64,000 nucleotides of DNA from Haematococcus lacustris (GCA_030144725.1 JASKMD010000021.1:457040-521039), one strand, 5' to 3'; positions 46,670 through 59,600 are shown, counted from the first letter of the stretch. The notes: a model not told the origin generated them from the sequence alone. A program made the numbers and translations.

Positions 46670-49600
46670 CTAACATACGTTGGCGCCATGCAACAGCTTT
46701 TCACACGACACTAACAATTGGCTACCAGCTGCTGTGTCGCTCTGCATCCCGCTCCTATGCTTGCTGAAGTGCTTGCCTCGTTCTATTAGCCGCATGACGT
46801 GTTGCAGCTCTCGGCGCGCGCCAACCAGGTGCGCCCGCGTCACCCTCTTTTGTCCTGCGCGGTACACGACCGCGCACCACAAACGATGCGGCAAACGGCC
46901 CCTCCGAACCTGGCTGCGCGCCCCGATCGACAGCCGCCCGGTGCGCGGCCAGCAACCGTTCGTCCACTTCCAGCGCGCCGCTGCCAGTCTCTTCGCTTTC
47001 CAGCTCGACTAGCTGGACCTCCAGCAGCCTGCCATGCGATCATTGCAAAAGCAGCATGCGGGACTGAAGGCTCGAGATAGCCTCGTCACACACTGCAAAT
47101 CACTCATCAGTCCCTCTTCAGCACCCTCCCACAGACAGTACCTGATGCGTAGCTCGTGATGCTGTGCACCTAGCTGGCACTGGCAGCAGTATCGGGTTAG
47201 CCACGAGCAGCAGAGCAGAGCAACAGCAACAACAGCCAGTGACATGGTAAACATTGCAGCTGGCAACCTCCTGTAGCACCACCTGCACCACTGAACAGGT
47301 TCTAGCACCTTCCCAGGCTCACTGCCAGCTTCTGGTACACAAGCAAAGCCAGGCAAGTGGCCAGGCCACAGGCGTCCATCTACTCCTCATTTTTTTCTCA
47401 TCCTCCCATCCTGCCCCCCTCCCCTCCCGACCTCACGACTACCTCTTTTCCTGCCTTTATGCCCTTCCCCACACACTCCCCCTGTTCCTGCGTTTCCTAC
47501 CCCTCTGTCCTCTCCCTTCTCCCTAGGACTCCCACCACACCTGACGAAGGTGCTGACTGCTGCCATGCGCAGCCCCAGCAGCCCCAGCAGCGCAGTCAGC
47601 TCAGGCCCCGAGGGGGGGAGCAGCCGCGGCACTGCGCGGGGCTATGCTGCTGCTGTGCCCAGCTGGCGGGGGTGTCAAGAGGGGGGTAGCTGGGCGTCCA
47701 GGGCGGTCAGGTCCAAGCTGGCGCAGCTCAGAGCGGAGGGGTGGGCGGCAGAGGAGGGAGGGTGGGCCTGGGACGTACCTACATGGACATATCAGACATG
47801 CCTACTCTCATGTGACGAGAGCGGTGCAATGAATGGTGGTGGTGGTGGTGGTGGCGGTGTGGGGCGAGGGTGCTGCTGCTGTTGAAAACCAGCGGCCTTG
47901 GCTAGGCGGCTGCATCCCACCTGCCTTGCATGCAATATTGAGGCTGTGCAGACTACTAAGCACAGCTACTAGGCAAAGGGAGAAATTGAGATGAAACCTT
48001 ATGGCCTGAAAATGCAATGCAGTTCCTAGGGCAAAGCCTAAAATTCCAATCGTGATTCAGAACTAGCAATTCCCCAGGGCTGGCTGTGGTTGATGCCCAG
48101 CTCTGTGTCAATTAATTCGCTGCCGCTGAGCCGCTGCCTGCTGCCAGGTGCACCGCCAGCCTGCCCCCCTCATTGCTTTGCCTTCCCCTCTGACCTGCCC
48201 ACCCCCTGCTCCTGCCTGCCTCCAACGCTGCCCCTGCTGCCCCACCTACACCCCCCCCCCTCTTGTACCCCCCTCTTGCCTTGTGTACCCCCCCTCTTGC
48301 CTTGTTGCTTCCCTTGCAGTTTTGGCCAGGGGCGTGCCCTCCGTCACCTCCCTCAGGCCCTGCAGCCTCATGTCCACCTCCTTAGGCGCCAGCACAAACA
48401 CCTCTAGGGCCTCAAGCACCTCAGCAGGGACGGGGGCCCAGGCAGGGAGAGGACCCCCCTCACCGCCTGCAGCCAGGAGGGTCAGGGGCCGGCTAGGGTG
48501 GGGGTGGGGTGGGGTGGGGTGGGGTGGGGTGGGGTGGGTGGTGCTGTTCAGTCACAGGTGCTGTAGGGTCAGGGGCTGCCCAGGATGGGGTGGGTCTAGG
48601 TAGGTCAGGGGCCAGGAGGGGCTGAGTGGGCTGGCTGAGGATGGGTGGGCAGGCACTGTTTGGTCGGAGCAGAGTCAGGGGGCTAGACAAGCCAGGGTGG
48701 GTCAGGGGCTGTGGTTAAGGTCATGTGGGGGTGAGCAGGTGTAGTGTGACAGTCACACAACAATGACGGGCATGGCCTGGCCTGGAAGCGCAGGTGCCAC
48801 TCATACATTGTGATATAGATGTGATGTTAACGCTCACGTCACTGATGTTGGGGTTGCGAAGCACGTGTAAGGTGAGTGTGAGGTAAGTGTGATTTGGTTG
48901 TGATGTCACACTGTGGCATCATACTGCCGTGCATGCTTGTCTGACTGCGCTTGAGGATCAGCCAGCAGAGGTGGGTGGCCAGCAGGAGGCGGAGGGATAG
49001 GTGTGACCTGACCTTGAGGAGGGGTGGGGGTAGGGCGGCACTGGCTGGAGTTGGCTGCACTATGGAGCTGGCATGGAGGAAGAACTGGGGGGAGAGGCCA
49101 CTGCCCTGCGAGCAGCAACGGCGGCAGGCGGTGGGGGGGGTCACGTGTCAGGCAGTCTGCACCACCAAGACCATTACAACAAGGCCGGCCAGCAGCACCA
49201 GGTCAGCTGGAGCCTGGTCACTCTTGTGCAGTAACAGGCCTGACCAGGGGAGAGATAAGGTGAGATGACATCACAATAGCTGTGCACGCTGAGTCAGCAG
49301 CGGCAGATCATGGCGGATCAAATCAGATGAAGGCGGATCAGGACAAATCAGGGCAGATGTTGGCAGATCATGGCGGATCAGGGCACATCTGGGCAAATGA
49401 GGCCAGATCACGTCACATCAGGTCACATCGGGGCAGACCCAGGCAGATCAAGGCAGGTCAGGGCAGCCAGGACCCCCTCACCATGAGGAGGCCCATGCGT
49501 GACTCCATGACCACATCCCACTGGCCAGGCGGGGGCACCGGGCACACCACCATCACACTATCCTGGGCCTGGGCTTGGGGTGGGGCAGGGGTAGGGCCAC

Positions 49601-52600
49601 CTCTGCTCCAAGCCCAGCTCCTAGCCCTCTGGGCGCTGCTGCCCCCCCTTGCTGCCACTGCCATGAGCTGCCGTTGCGGTGGTGGGTAGGGTGGGGGTCC
49701 ACCACAAAGCCGTGCAGCAGCAGCAGCTCCTCGTTGGGTTTGGAGTCGCCGTAGCTGATGAACAGCTCTTGGCCAGGCAGCACCCGGGCACCCCTGTACA
49801 GCTGCAGCCGCACCTCCACATTGGCTAAGGCGGGGGAGCAGCTGGGGGGGCGGCTTGTCTGATTGGCTCCTGGGCTGCTGCTGGGGCTGGTGGGGTGAAG
49901 GTGGGTGGAGGGTGTGGGTGGGTGGGGACTGTGGGCTGAGAGGGGGCTGGTGCTGGGGGCTGGGGGGCCAGGGGGGGTAGCTGTGATGGGGGGGGCTGGG
50001 TGAGGTGGTGTGGTGGGGGGCGGAGGGCTGCCACATCCACCAGCACTGAGCACCTGCTGCTGCACAGCCACAGGTCAGCAGGAGGGGTGGCCAGATGCCA
50101 CTAAGGTCGTGAACAGCCCCTACAGGTGCAGCCCTGCTGGGTCAGGCTGGGTCAGGTGCAGGCTGGGTCAGGCACCATGTGTAGGGCAGTGTTACAGGAG
50201 GGGGGGGTCCCTGGCTCACCCACAGCTAGGGAGGAGGGGAGGGGAGGTGGGGGGGGTGATCAAGGTGTTGCTCATGTCAGGCAGAGGTCAGCCAGATGTG
50301 GGTCATGAATGCACCAGGATGTTCAGGATCACCAAGACAGGGGTGGCAGGCAGGTAGGGCAGGCTTGAGGGCGGGAACCATCAGATGACTGGGGCAAGGC
50401 AGAGGAGGGGGAGGGGGAGAGGCTGCTGCCGTCCCTGCCCTGTTACCACCCCGCTCCGCCGCCTTGCCCTGCTCTGCCCCTGCCCTGCCCTGGCTCTGCT
50501 CTGCCCTGCCCTGCCCTGCCCTGCCCTGCCCTGCCCTGCCCTGCCCTGCCCTGCCCTGCCCTGCCCTGCCCTGCCCTGCCCTGCCCTGCCCTGCCCTGCC
50601 CTGCCCTGCCCTGCCCTGCCTATGCTTCCAATGGCCTACCAGTGGGGGCGTGGTTTGCAAAGTCCAGGCCGGGATGATGGCTTCATGCACAGTCAGCAGC
50701 TCTGCAGCAGCGCTGGGCGCCTTGCCAGCTACAAGCTGTGAGGCTGCGCGAGCAGGGTAGCCGGGTCAGTGTCAGTGTCAGGTCAGGGTCAGGGCCAGAA
50801 TCAATGCCAGCTCCTACCTGTGCCCTGGGTGTTTGGTACAGGCAAGCTCTGGCCTCTGGACCAGAACACACTGTGCGCCCAGACCCAGTCGTCATAGGTA
50901 GGCGCCCGGGGGCGCAGCTGCAGGGCAGGCGGCATACAGCTGCAGGTGGCAAGTGAGTGATGCTGGTTGAACCCTTTCAGCCTCTGGCTGTCCCGACTGG
51001 CTCTCCTTCACACCAGGGAACACCTACTACTACTCTGTGCTGCCCTGAGCCTGTGAGCCACAGCCTGGATCACTCGAGGCCCCTCCCCTCCCCTCCCCCT
51101 CCCCTCCCCTCCCCTCCCCTCCCCTCCCCTCCCCTCCCCTCCCCTTCCCCTCCCCTCCCCTCCCCTCCCCTCCCCTCCCCTCCCCTCCCCTCCCCTCCCC
51201 TCCCCTCCCCTCCCCTCCCCTCCCCTCCCCTCCCCCCCCCTCCCCCCCCGCCCTGCTCACCCACAGCCTCAGCAGCCTGTGCCAGCGGCCCCTCCGCCCG
51301 CTTCCAGCTCAGCTGCAGGCGCTGCTTGAGGCGCGCCACCGCCCGCTCCAGCACCGTCCCCCTCAGGCCCTGCAGCTCCTGGGGGGACCAGTACAGGGGG
51401 CTGTGGAACCTGGGGGGGGCAGGGGGGGGGTAGGGGGGGGGGGGGGGAGGCAGGGGGGCAGGGGGCAGGGGGCAGGGGGTCGACGCACAGGTGGCAGGTA
51501 GGCAGGGGGGAAGGCAGCAGTGGGGGTGGCTGGGAAGAAGGGTTGCTGAGGCAGGAGGGAGGGGCCAGGGTGGTGTTGGTGCAGAGGCTAGGCAGCAGGG
51601 GGGAGGCAGGACGGGGTATGGGCTGGTGGGCCTCTCCCCCCTTCCGGCCCAGCATTGCTGCCGCCGCCTGCCACTGGTGCCTGCACTACTCTTGCTTGAC
51701 CTCTTCCTGGTCCAACAAAACCAGGCTGCTCTTAGCTGACCCTTCCTCAACCACCCCCTCCCTCGACCCTGACCCTGACCCTGACCCTGACCTTGCCCCC
51801 CCTACAGCCCTGGTCACCCACTCAGTGGGCAGGGCGTCCAGCCATGGGCTGAGGGGTGAGGAGGCGCCCCTGGCCCTCTCCAGCGCCAGGTGAGCCATCA
51901 CCCACGCTGCGCTCCTCAAGCAGGCCCCGCGACACCATCAGCTGGTAGCCTGGGCCCAGCTGTGGGCAAGCAGGGGAGAGGGGTGTGATAACACATGGAA
52001 AGGGAGAGGGGGGCTGGATACATGGAAAGGGAGAGGGGTGTGATACACATGGAAAGGGAGGAGGGGCTTGGGGTCAGAGGAGGGGAGGGGAGGGGGAAAG
52101 AGTCAGAGGCCTACTGACTAGTGGCCAGGTGGGCTAAGCCAGCCAGTCAGAGTGTGCTCTGCACCCTGGCAGACCCTTCCTCAACCACACCACCCTCTCA
52201 GTGACCTTGGTGGGGTGTTGAGGTGTTGAACCTTATGCCTGTCTAAGCCACATCCTGCTCATGTCAAACACACACCCTCCCACCCTCTTGGGGTCTGCAC
52301 ACTTATCCCTACAATACTGCACATTATGGCCAGGGTGGCACTCAACTGACCTGGCTGCTGCTCCACACCCTAACCACTGCAATGTCAGGGAGTCGAACCC
52401 TGAACCTGCTGATTGACTGTGCGCTGCTCCCTGTACATTGAGCTACTTCACCCGACTGTGTATATGCTTGACTTCCTGCCTCCCATTGCCATGCCATGCA
52501 CTGCGTGATCTTGACACTACTGGTGTGGCAGCTGCAGGTTCTGCTCCTCCTCCTCCTCCTCCTCCTGCCTCTGCTGCTTACGCTGCTGGGTGCTCCTCCC

Positions 52601-53217
52601 CAAGGGCGTACCTGGGCGTCTGAGATAATGGTTGGCTGCAGTGATGGCCAGGTGGAGGAGGAAAGGATGCTGCCACAGGACCCTCTGGAGGGGCTCTGCA
52701 GCCGCCCAGCACCAACAACACTAGAGCTGGTTACGTGAGTGGCAGGGTCGTTCATGAGCAAGCTACAAGCCTGTTCTGTTGTTGTGGAGGAGCCTTACCT
52801 AATCCAAGGTCGGAACCAGTGGTAAGTAGTGCGTGAGAACAGGGTTTTGGCATCCTGGGAGAGGAATAGCCCATAGCCGGCTTCTTCGCCAGCCTACGTG
52901 TGAGGGCCTAGGATAGTAACTATAGCAACTACGTGGTTTGCCGCGTGTGCACGCTCACGCATGACCTTGCTGGGTCTGAAATCTATAGATTGCACATTTG
53001 CTCCGCGCTGCTGCAACCAGCTCTTCAGTCGTCGGGGCACGGATTCCCCGGGTTGTGCTGCGGTAGGCTGGGCGGAGTCGCCCAGCGCCTGAGGCAATAA
53101 CCCATGATGCCAAGATTGGCTACTTCCATCCTCAAAGCTTGACGTGACTTGCACTGCCAACAAGGCCGTGCCGGCAAGGCAAGACCATTTCCCTCGCACG
53201 ACTGATGCTGACCTCAT
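46670..53217 (-). CDS. Rubisco LSMT/SETD3-type SET-domain protein methyltransferase
   Basis: Split-SET methyltransferase family that modifies non-histone proteins such as Rubisco, aldolase or actin (family knowledge); the substrate here is unknown. Better-supported exons: 53,217 to ~52,960 (ATG; RLKSWLQQRGANVQSIDF), 51,906-51,822 (WVMAHLALERARGASSPL then PWLDALP), 51,409-51,265 (FHSPLYWSPQELQGLRGT), 50,917-50,818 (TYDDWVWAHSVFWSRG), 50,743-50,640 (LDFANHAPTG, the P..D..NH motif) and 49,824 to ~49,700 (VLPGQELFISYGDSKPNEEL). Likely C-terminal helical-domain exons lie near 48,430-48,325, 47,620-47,530 and 47,050-46,670 (VYRAGQKRVTRAHL), with loose boundaries. One or more N-terminal exons at 52,600-52,750 are uncertain. 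The NH exon needs one extra base near 50,671 to stay in frame. It is divergent from the GTPase gene at 53,665. Confidence 0.68.
48498..48540. repeat. (GGGGT)n
   Basis: Short pentamer run in a SET-methyltransferase intron. Confidence 0.85.
49290..49470. repeat. Degenerate ~10-bp GGCAGATCA-type array
   Basis: About 17 imperfect units with a period near 10, in a SET-methyltransferase intron. Confidence 0.7.
50493..50619. repeat. (CTGCC)n array
   Basis: About 25 pentamers just downstream of the LDFANHAP exon on the minus strand. Confidence 0.93.
51078..51248. repeat. (CTCCC)n array
   Basis: Pentamers in the intron between the 51,265 and 50,917 exons of the minus-strand SET gene. Confidence 0.93.
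52382..52456 (-). other. tRNA-like sequence (SINE head or tRNA relic)
   Basis: Minus strand carries TAGCTCAATGTACAGG (box A-like, 52,429-52,445) and a perfect box B GGTTCGACTCC (52,389-52,399) in a CAGGG/CCCTG T-stem. The acceptor stem does not pair, so it is not called as a functional tRNA. Confidence 0.4.
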
Positions 53218-53664
53218 ACGAGGAGTGCGCACGCCGGTAACCTCTTGTGTAAAGTCCTGATGGTTCTGCTATCACTCTCCCCGCCGAAACTGCCGCCAAC
53301 CGACAACAAACCCCAGCTGTAGTGAACTGGCACTCTTGATCGTGCCCTCAATAAGCCGGCATAGTTTCAACCCTACCTATGCCTTGCAGAAAGGGGTGGT
53401 GGGGGTGCACTAAGAGAAAGACAGACTGCTTCCTCGATGCTCTGTATTGATTATAGGTAGCTGCACATACAGCTACACTGGTCTGTGATAGGTAGCGAGC
53501 GACCGCCAGCCTAGAAGTCAGAATTTTTCTAGCCTAGAATTCTAGGTTTTCGAGCCATTTTTTCTAGGTTTTTTCTAGGTCCCTGCTACCTAGAATTCTA
53601 GGCTTTTCTAGGAATCCGAGCCACCTAGAATTCTATGGGCGTACCCTAGTGATAGGACGGCCTG
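53218..53664. promoter_or_regulatory. Divergent promoter region of SET methyltransferase and GTPase genes
   Basis: 447 bp between start codons, containing the CTAGAATTCTAG palindrome cluster next to the GTPase start. Confidence 0.4.
53518..53650. repeat. Cluster of CTAGAATTCTAG palindromes
   Basis: Three CTAGAATTCTA palindromes and further CTAGG motifs in AT-rich sequence, between the divergent SET-methyltransferase and GTPase genes. Confidence 0.8.
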
Positions 53665-56600
53665 ATGGCTAGGGGGCAAATGTGTGCAAGCATACGATTC
53701 GTTAAGCCGAACGACCAACCACCGAACACCAGCCACAACTCCATCACACTGGCTCTCTTGCTGTGCTGCAAGATGGCGAGAGGCCTTGGCGGCCGAAGTT
53801 GCCTGGGCAGCGGCCGCCATGTCGCAGGATGGCTGTCTGAGCTGCGCACCTCTTGCGCGGCTCCAGTACACGGCTGGACTAGCGCAAACCGTCGCTTCCG
53901 CCCCTTATGCTGCGGGAGCCTCACTAGCAAACAGCAAGCCCAGGCCATGCAGCATGCCAAGGAGCAGCCCAGAGACCCGCCTACACAGCTGTGGAGCGGC
54001 TGTTGGGCCCCAACATTCCGGCTTGTACACTTGCGACCCCACCCACCGCTGCGCTCGCGCTCCAGCGCACTGCCCAGTACTTCACTCCCTGTCCCTCCGG
54101 GTTACAGCACCTTGCGGTTGCTGCGGCGGCGCAAGACCAGGCAGCTGAGCGTCCCCACAGCAGCCACCACCTGCCCAGACAGGCCCTGGCAGCATGGATG
54201 CCACAACAAGTCTCACAGAGCACTCAGACACTGCAGCAGAGGCCTTCAACCCTGCAGTTCCATCCTTGTTCCCAGACCACAGCTCAGACTCTGTCAGACA
54301 AACGGAGGGCAGCAGAAGGCCACAGGGCCGCGCCAGTTCAGAGTATCGCAACCGGGGCCGGGTGGCAGAGGGGCACTGGCCGACCTGACCCCGGCTGACG
54401 CAGTGGCACTTCTGCAACAGCGTGGAGTTGTGCTCCCGCAGTATTGCTGTGGTTGTGGCATTAAGCTGCAGATGAACGACCCTCAGGCCGCCGGCTTCTT
54501 CATCATCCCTGTCAAGCTGTTGGAAGAGCCTAAGGCACCCAAGGTGGGATGATGTCGCAATCAGGGAATGCAAAGTGACGGCCAAGCCTGGATAACTATA
54601 GACTTTCCTGCCTCAGTCATAAATAGGAACTTGTAGCTGCCTCTAGCTACTGCCTCTGCGCACTGGGGATGCAAGTATTACGGTCGGCTGCCTCCTCTCG
54701 CACAGAAGGAGCGCGACGCAGATGCTGGTGTGGCAGCTGATGCCGTGGACGATGCCGAACTACAAGACTATGCCCAGGTATGCGCGTGCACGGACCCTGT
54801 TTGCCTTTCCTCCTCTTCAGCCTTGTGCCTGCGCCCGCAGTTCTTTCATTCGCCTTCTCTCGACGCGCAGGTCGCTGGTCAGGCGGCCCCGGATGACGCG
54901 ACGCCGGCCGGTTTCGGGCTCCAGGGTTTCGCGGAGGACGATGAACTAAAGGGTGATGCGGGCCTGCCGGATGTCATTTGCCAACGCTGCTACTCGCTGC
55001 GCCATGCGGGGTGCGAGACCGTGAAGCTTGACTATGCATGGCGCGAGCATGCAAGCACAGCCCGTTCCCAGCATGAGGAGGACCCAGGGTGAAGAATCCG
55101 TGCTGACCATTGCAGGAAGGTCAAGGTGCAGGAAGCCGAGTCCGACATGCCTGGCTTTGACCTTGCCCGCAAGGTAACCCGTTGTTTGAGCAGTGTGAGG
55201 CTGCCACCTCACTTGTATTGGTGACAATCCCCGCCCTCTGCCCCTTGCCACACCCTAGCCCTGACCCTGGCCACTATCCAGCCACACGCAGCTTGTCCAG
55301 TAGTGCACTGCTTACCTGCTGGCTAGAGGTTGCTGTATGGAGACCTTTACCCAGGCGGTCCTACTTGAACACCAGCAGCCATGAGAGGCGTGCCAGGCCA
55401 CTGCCCTGCCCTTCCTCCCATTCTCACTCACCTGGTGCTTCTGAAGTTGCTGCTCGACCCTGCCGCCCCCTGCCACCCAACCACCGCCCCCTCCCTCCCT
55501 CATTCTCCGCCTCCTCACCGCGCACAACACCCCTACAGCCCGATCTGCTGCCAGCCCCTGCCCCACCAACACCACGGCCTGCCTGCCCCTGCCCCACCCC
55601 ACGGCTTGCCCGACCCCACCCACGGCATCTGCCCCACCCCCACAGCTTGCCTGCACCTGCTGCCGTTGGTGCTCCAGGTAGGGCGCAAGATTGCGCTGCA
55701 GAAAGACAGGCGGGCCGTGGTGCTGGCCTGCGTGGACGCGGCAGACTTTGACGGCTCCCTTCCGCCGTGTGGCCCTTGCGTGAGATGCACCTATGTGATC
55801 CACCCTACTCTCACTCCTTCCTCTCACTCACTTGCTCACTCTGCCCCTTCAGCTTTTCACACTGTGTCAGGCAGCCCCGCAGGGTCATGCTCCAGAAGGG
55901 TAGCGTACTATGCTCCTGGCAAGCATATTGCTCAGCACAGGGGTGAGGGGGCATGAGGCTGAGAAGCAGGACATCACCTCCGCAGCCGACTCGCACTTGC
56001 TAGCCAGGGGTCAGGGTCAGGGTCAAGGGTAGAGTTAGTGTCAGGGTTAGAGTTAGGGTTGGCCCCTAACCCAAGCCAACCCTAACCCACACCTGCTAGC
56101 CAACTGCCTGCCCTCCTGCCTCGTGACCAGCCTGCTCGATGCTCGCTGTCGCCCACCTGCCAGTGGTAGAGACTATGTATACACTGGCCTGCCTGCCGGC
56201 TGGCCGGCCTGACCTCCCCCCCCGGCAACTGCCTGACCTCCCCCCCCGGCAACTGCCTGACCTCCCCCCCCGGCAACTGCCTGACCTCCCCCCCCGGCAA
56301 CTGCCTGACCCACCCTTTCTCAAGTCAGGCGCATCACCTGGCCACCCCGCCCAGCCATCCGACTCTTCCCAGCCCCAGCTACAGGCCACCATGGCTGCTC
56401 TGGCCCGGCTGCCCTACCCAGGTCGCTGTACCCCCCCGGCTATGTGGACCTCAGCCGGCCCGCCCCCAGCCCCCCCTCTGAGGACGGCCCCGGCTCCAGA
56501 GAAGGCCTCAGGGGCAGCAGCTTGGGCCGTGTCCGCCAGCCTGCACTGGGGCGGGAGGGCGGGGAGGTGGGGGGGCAGGGGGGAGGAGGAGGAAGGCCCC

Positions 56601-59600
56601 GGGGTCAGGTTCAAACTCATGCTGGCGCTAAACAAGGTGGGGGGGCGCCCCAGGGAGAGGGTCCCATGCATTGCATGCCTGCTGTCACACCTAGTCACAC
56701 TGCTGTGCCTTGGAAGTGTCGGTGATCAAATCTAGCCATTACTATGATCAGGCACCTACTTGTGAAGGATGCCTCACTCCCTCACTCCCTCACACCTGAC
56801 TCTCCACCATCACACTCAGGACTTGTACTCCAGACCTGCCTCGCTCTTGACCCCTGTGAGCTTAGCCCCGTCTGATGTCACAGACCCCCCCTGGTCTCAC
56901 ATAACCTCTGTGCCTGGACCCCTGCCCCGCCTCCCTGCCCCACCCTGCCCCGCCCCCCTGCCTCCCCTACCCTGCGCAACCCGCCCCCTGCCTGACCCCC
57001 TGCCTGACCCCTCCCCGGCTCAGGTGGACTTGCTGCCAGAAGAGGCGTCCAGGGCGCGGCTCTTGCACTGGGTGCGCACCCCGCATGGGAGCAAGCTGGC
57101 CTGCCTCGCCCTGACAAGGTGAGGGGGGTATTTGGGGGGAGGGGGCCAAGACAAGGTAAGGGGGGGCTCAGCCAGGGGACTCAGAACTGGTGACCTGGGA
57201 CCATCACAGACCTACACAGGCAAGCACCAGGTTGAGTCACACTGCCATGTGGGATCACACTGCTCCACACTCGCGTAGCACAAGGGTGCCGAGTTCAGGA
57301 TGTTTCAGAGGCGGAGCTGGGGAGGGGGCCAGAGCAGCAGGCCAGCCGGGGCCCTAGGGCAGTGAGGCACCCAGGTAACCTTGTTCTGCCCATCCACCCA
57401 TCACAGCAAAGTGTCGGAGGCAGGCCAGGCGCTCACCCGGGTGGATGTCATCGCCCACCAGATGAATGCTAGTCTAGACACACCCACTGTCCAGCCCGTA
57501 CGCCTGGATACAACACGGTAGTGAGTACCAGGTCTGAAGTGGCGGTGGGGCCCGGCGGCGGCTGCGGTGGCCCAATCCAAAGGTTACACGGGCTAAACCA
57601 AACCCTAACCCGTTGGGGTGGCCCGCCTGCTCCCGGTGGCCCAACTCCAGTCAGCAGCAGTGCAGCAGTATGCCTGGTTTTGATGCTATGCAATGTTGCC
57701 GCCATGGTACGGGTCCTGGGCGGCAGGGCAGAGGGCAGGGGAGGCAGGGCAGGGCAGGTGATTGGCATGGCCAGGCGGCACCCACCCCAACAGGACCCCA
57801 GCTGCCAGCCTCCCGCCCAGCCCATGCCCCACCCTCCACCTCACCACCGCCCCTGGCAACCGCAATGACACATGACGTGCGCATTTCACCTGTCATGCCA
57901 ACTGCATTCCCCCCCTGCCCTCCTTGCCAGCCCCTCAGCCCCCCAGGCCCTCCCACCGTGCCTGCCAGCCCCCGCACTTTCTGACTGCCCCCCCCCCCCC
58001 CGCCCTCCCTGCCAGCCCCCCCTGCCCCCCTTGCCCCCCCTGCCCCACCCCCCTGTGCAGGTGTTCTGTGTCAGCGCCGCCAAGGGCCTGGGGGTGAGGG
58101 CGCTAGTGGAGGGGGTGCGGGACAGCCTGGGCTACCGGGGGGACCTGTGGTGGTGGGCGCTCAGGTGCGGGCCTCACCAGCTCCAAGGACCTATGCCCTG
58201 CGATGCCAACACCCAGGCCCATGCTAGGCCAATGCCTGCTCCCTTACAGCTCCAAGGGCCACTGCCCTCTGGTGAGGTGGATTGTCTTCGTCTCAACTTG
58301 TTTTTTTGTCGAAAAATGTAAAGCTCGTCATCACGCTTTTCCTGCCACACCTGCCAGTCCCTTGCTGGGATGTGGCTGGCTGCCGCGCTGTGTTCGCAGA
58401 ATGCCGGCAAGTCGTCCCTCATTGCGGCTATGAAGAGGGTGGGGGCACGGGGGGCAGCGGGACCCTACTGTGGCACCCCTGCCGGGCACCACGCTGGGCC
58501 TCATCAACGTGCCAGGTACTGGTCCCCCTCCCCCTCCCCCTCCCCCTCCCCCTCCCCCTCCCCCTCCCCCTCCCCCTCCCCCTCCCCCTCCCCCTCCCCC
58601 CCCCTCCCCCTCCCCCTCCCCCTCCCCCTCCCCTCCCCTCCCCCTCCCCCTCCCCCTCCCCCTCCCCCTCCCCCTCCCCTCCCCCTCCCCTCCCCCTCCC
58701 CCTCCCCCCCCCTCCCCCTCCCCCTCCCCCTCCCCCTCCCCCTCCCCCTCCTCCTCCCCCTCCTCACTTCCACCCTTACCTGTCTCCCTGCCACCCCCCT
58801 CACTCCCTCCCCTACCTCCTTCCCCTCCCCCTCCCCTCCCCCTCCCCCTCCCCCTCCCCCTCCCCCTCCCCCTCCCCCCTCCCCCTCCCCTCCCCCTCCC
58901 CATCCCCCTCCCCCTCCCCCTCCCCCTCCCCTCCCCTCCCCCTCCCCTCCCCTCCTCACTCCACCCTTACCTGTCTCCCTGCCACCCCCCTCACTCCCTC
59001 CCCTACCTCCTTCCCCCTCCCCCTCCCCCTCCCCCTCCCCCTCCCCCTCCCCCTCCCCCTCCCCTCCCCCTCCCCCTTCCCCTCCCCTCCCCCTCCCCCT
59101 CCCCCTCCCCCTCCCCCTCCCCCTCCCCCCTCCCCCTCCCCCTCCCCCTCCCCCTCCCCCTCCCCCTCCCCCTCCCCCTCCCCCTCCCCTCCCCTCCCCC
59201 TCCTCACTCCACCCTTACCTGTCTCCCTGCCACCCCCCTCACTCCTCCCCTACCTCCTTCCCCCTCCTCCCTCCCGCTTCCCCCTCCATCGTCCTGCCAC
59301 CTCCACCTGCGCCCCGTCCTCCCCTCCAGTGTCGCGAGTGATGCGCATCATAACGCGGCCAAACTGCTGACGGTGCAGGCTTGCCCCTTGGCGCCAAGAA
59401 CCGGGCGTTTGACACCCCTGGTGTCGCCCACACCCACCAGCTGACTGCGCTGCTGAAGCCGGAGGAGGTCAGGCAGGTGGGCCTGTGGCTGTGGGGCTCA
59501 CTGTCACTGACCTGGAGCAGGCCTGGCCAGCAAGCAGACCCGCTACTGACCACATGGCACCCTGTGGAAGCCAGTAGTGAATGAACCTGTAAAGCAGCAG

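Noticed and set aside
47009..47356. Separate membrane-protein gene (hydrophobic minus-strand ORF)
   Set aside because: Better explained as introns and C-terminal exons of the LSMT-like gene; no family recognised.
52382..52456. Functional tRNA gene
   Set aside because: Box A and B are good, but the acceptor stem does not pair and the anticodon arm is not convincing.
56030..56095. Telomere-like CCCTAA/TTAGGG motifs
   Set aside because: Only a few irregular units in an intron; not a telomeric tract.
58282..59444. Very long Pro/Leu/Ser or Gly/Arg open frames
   Set aside because: Shadow frames of the (CTCCCC)n array between two GTPase exons.
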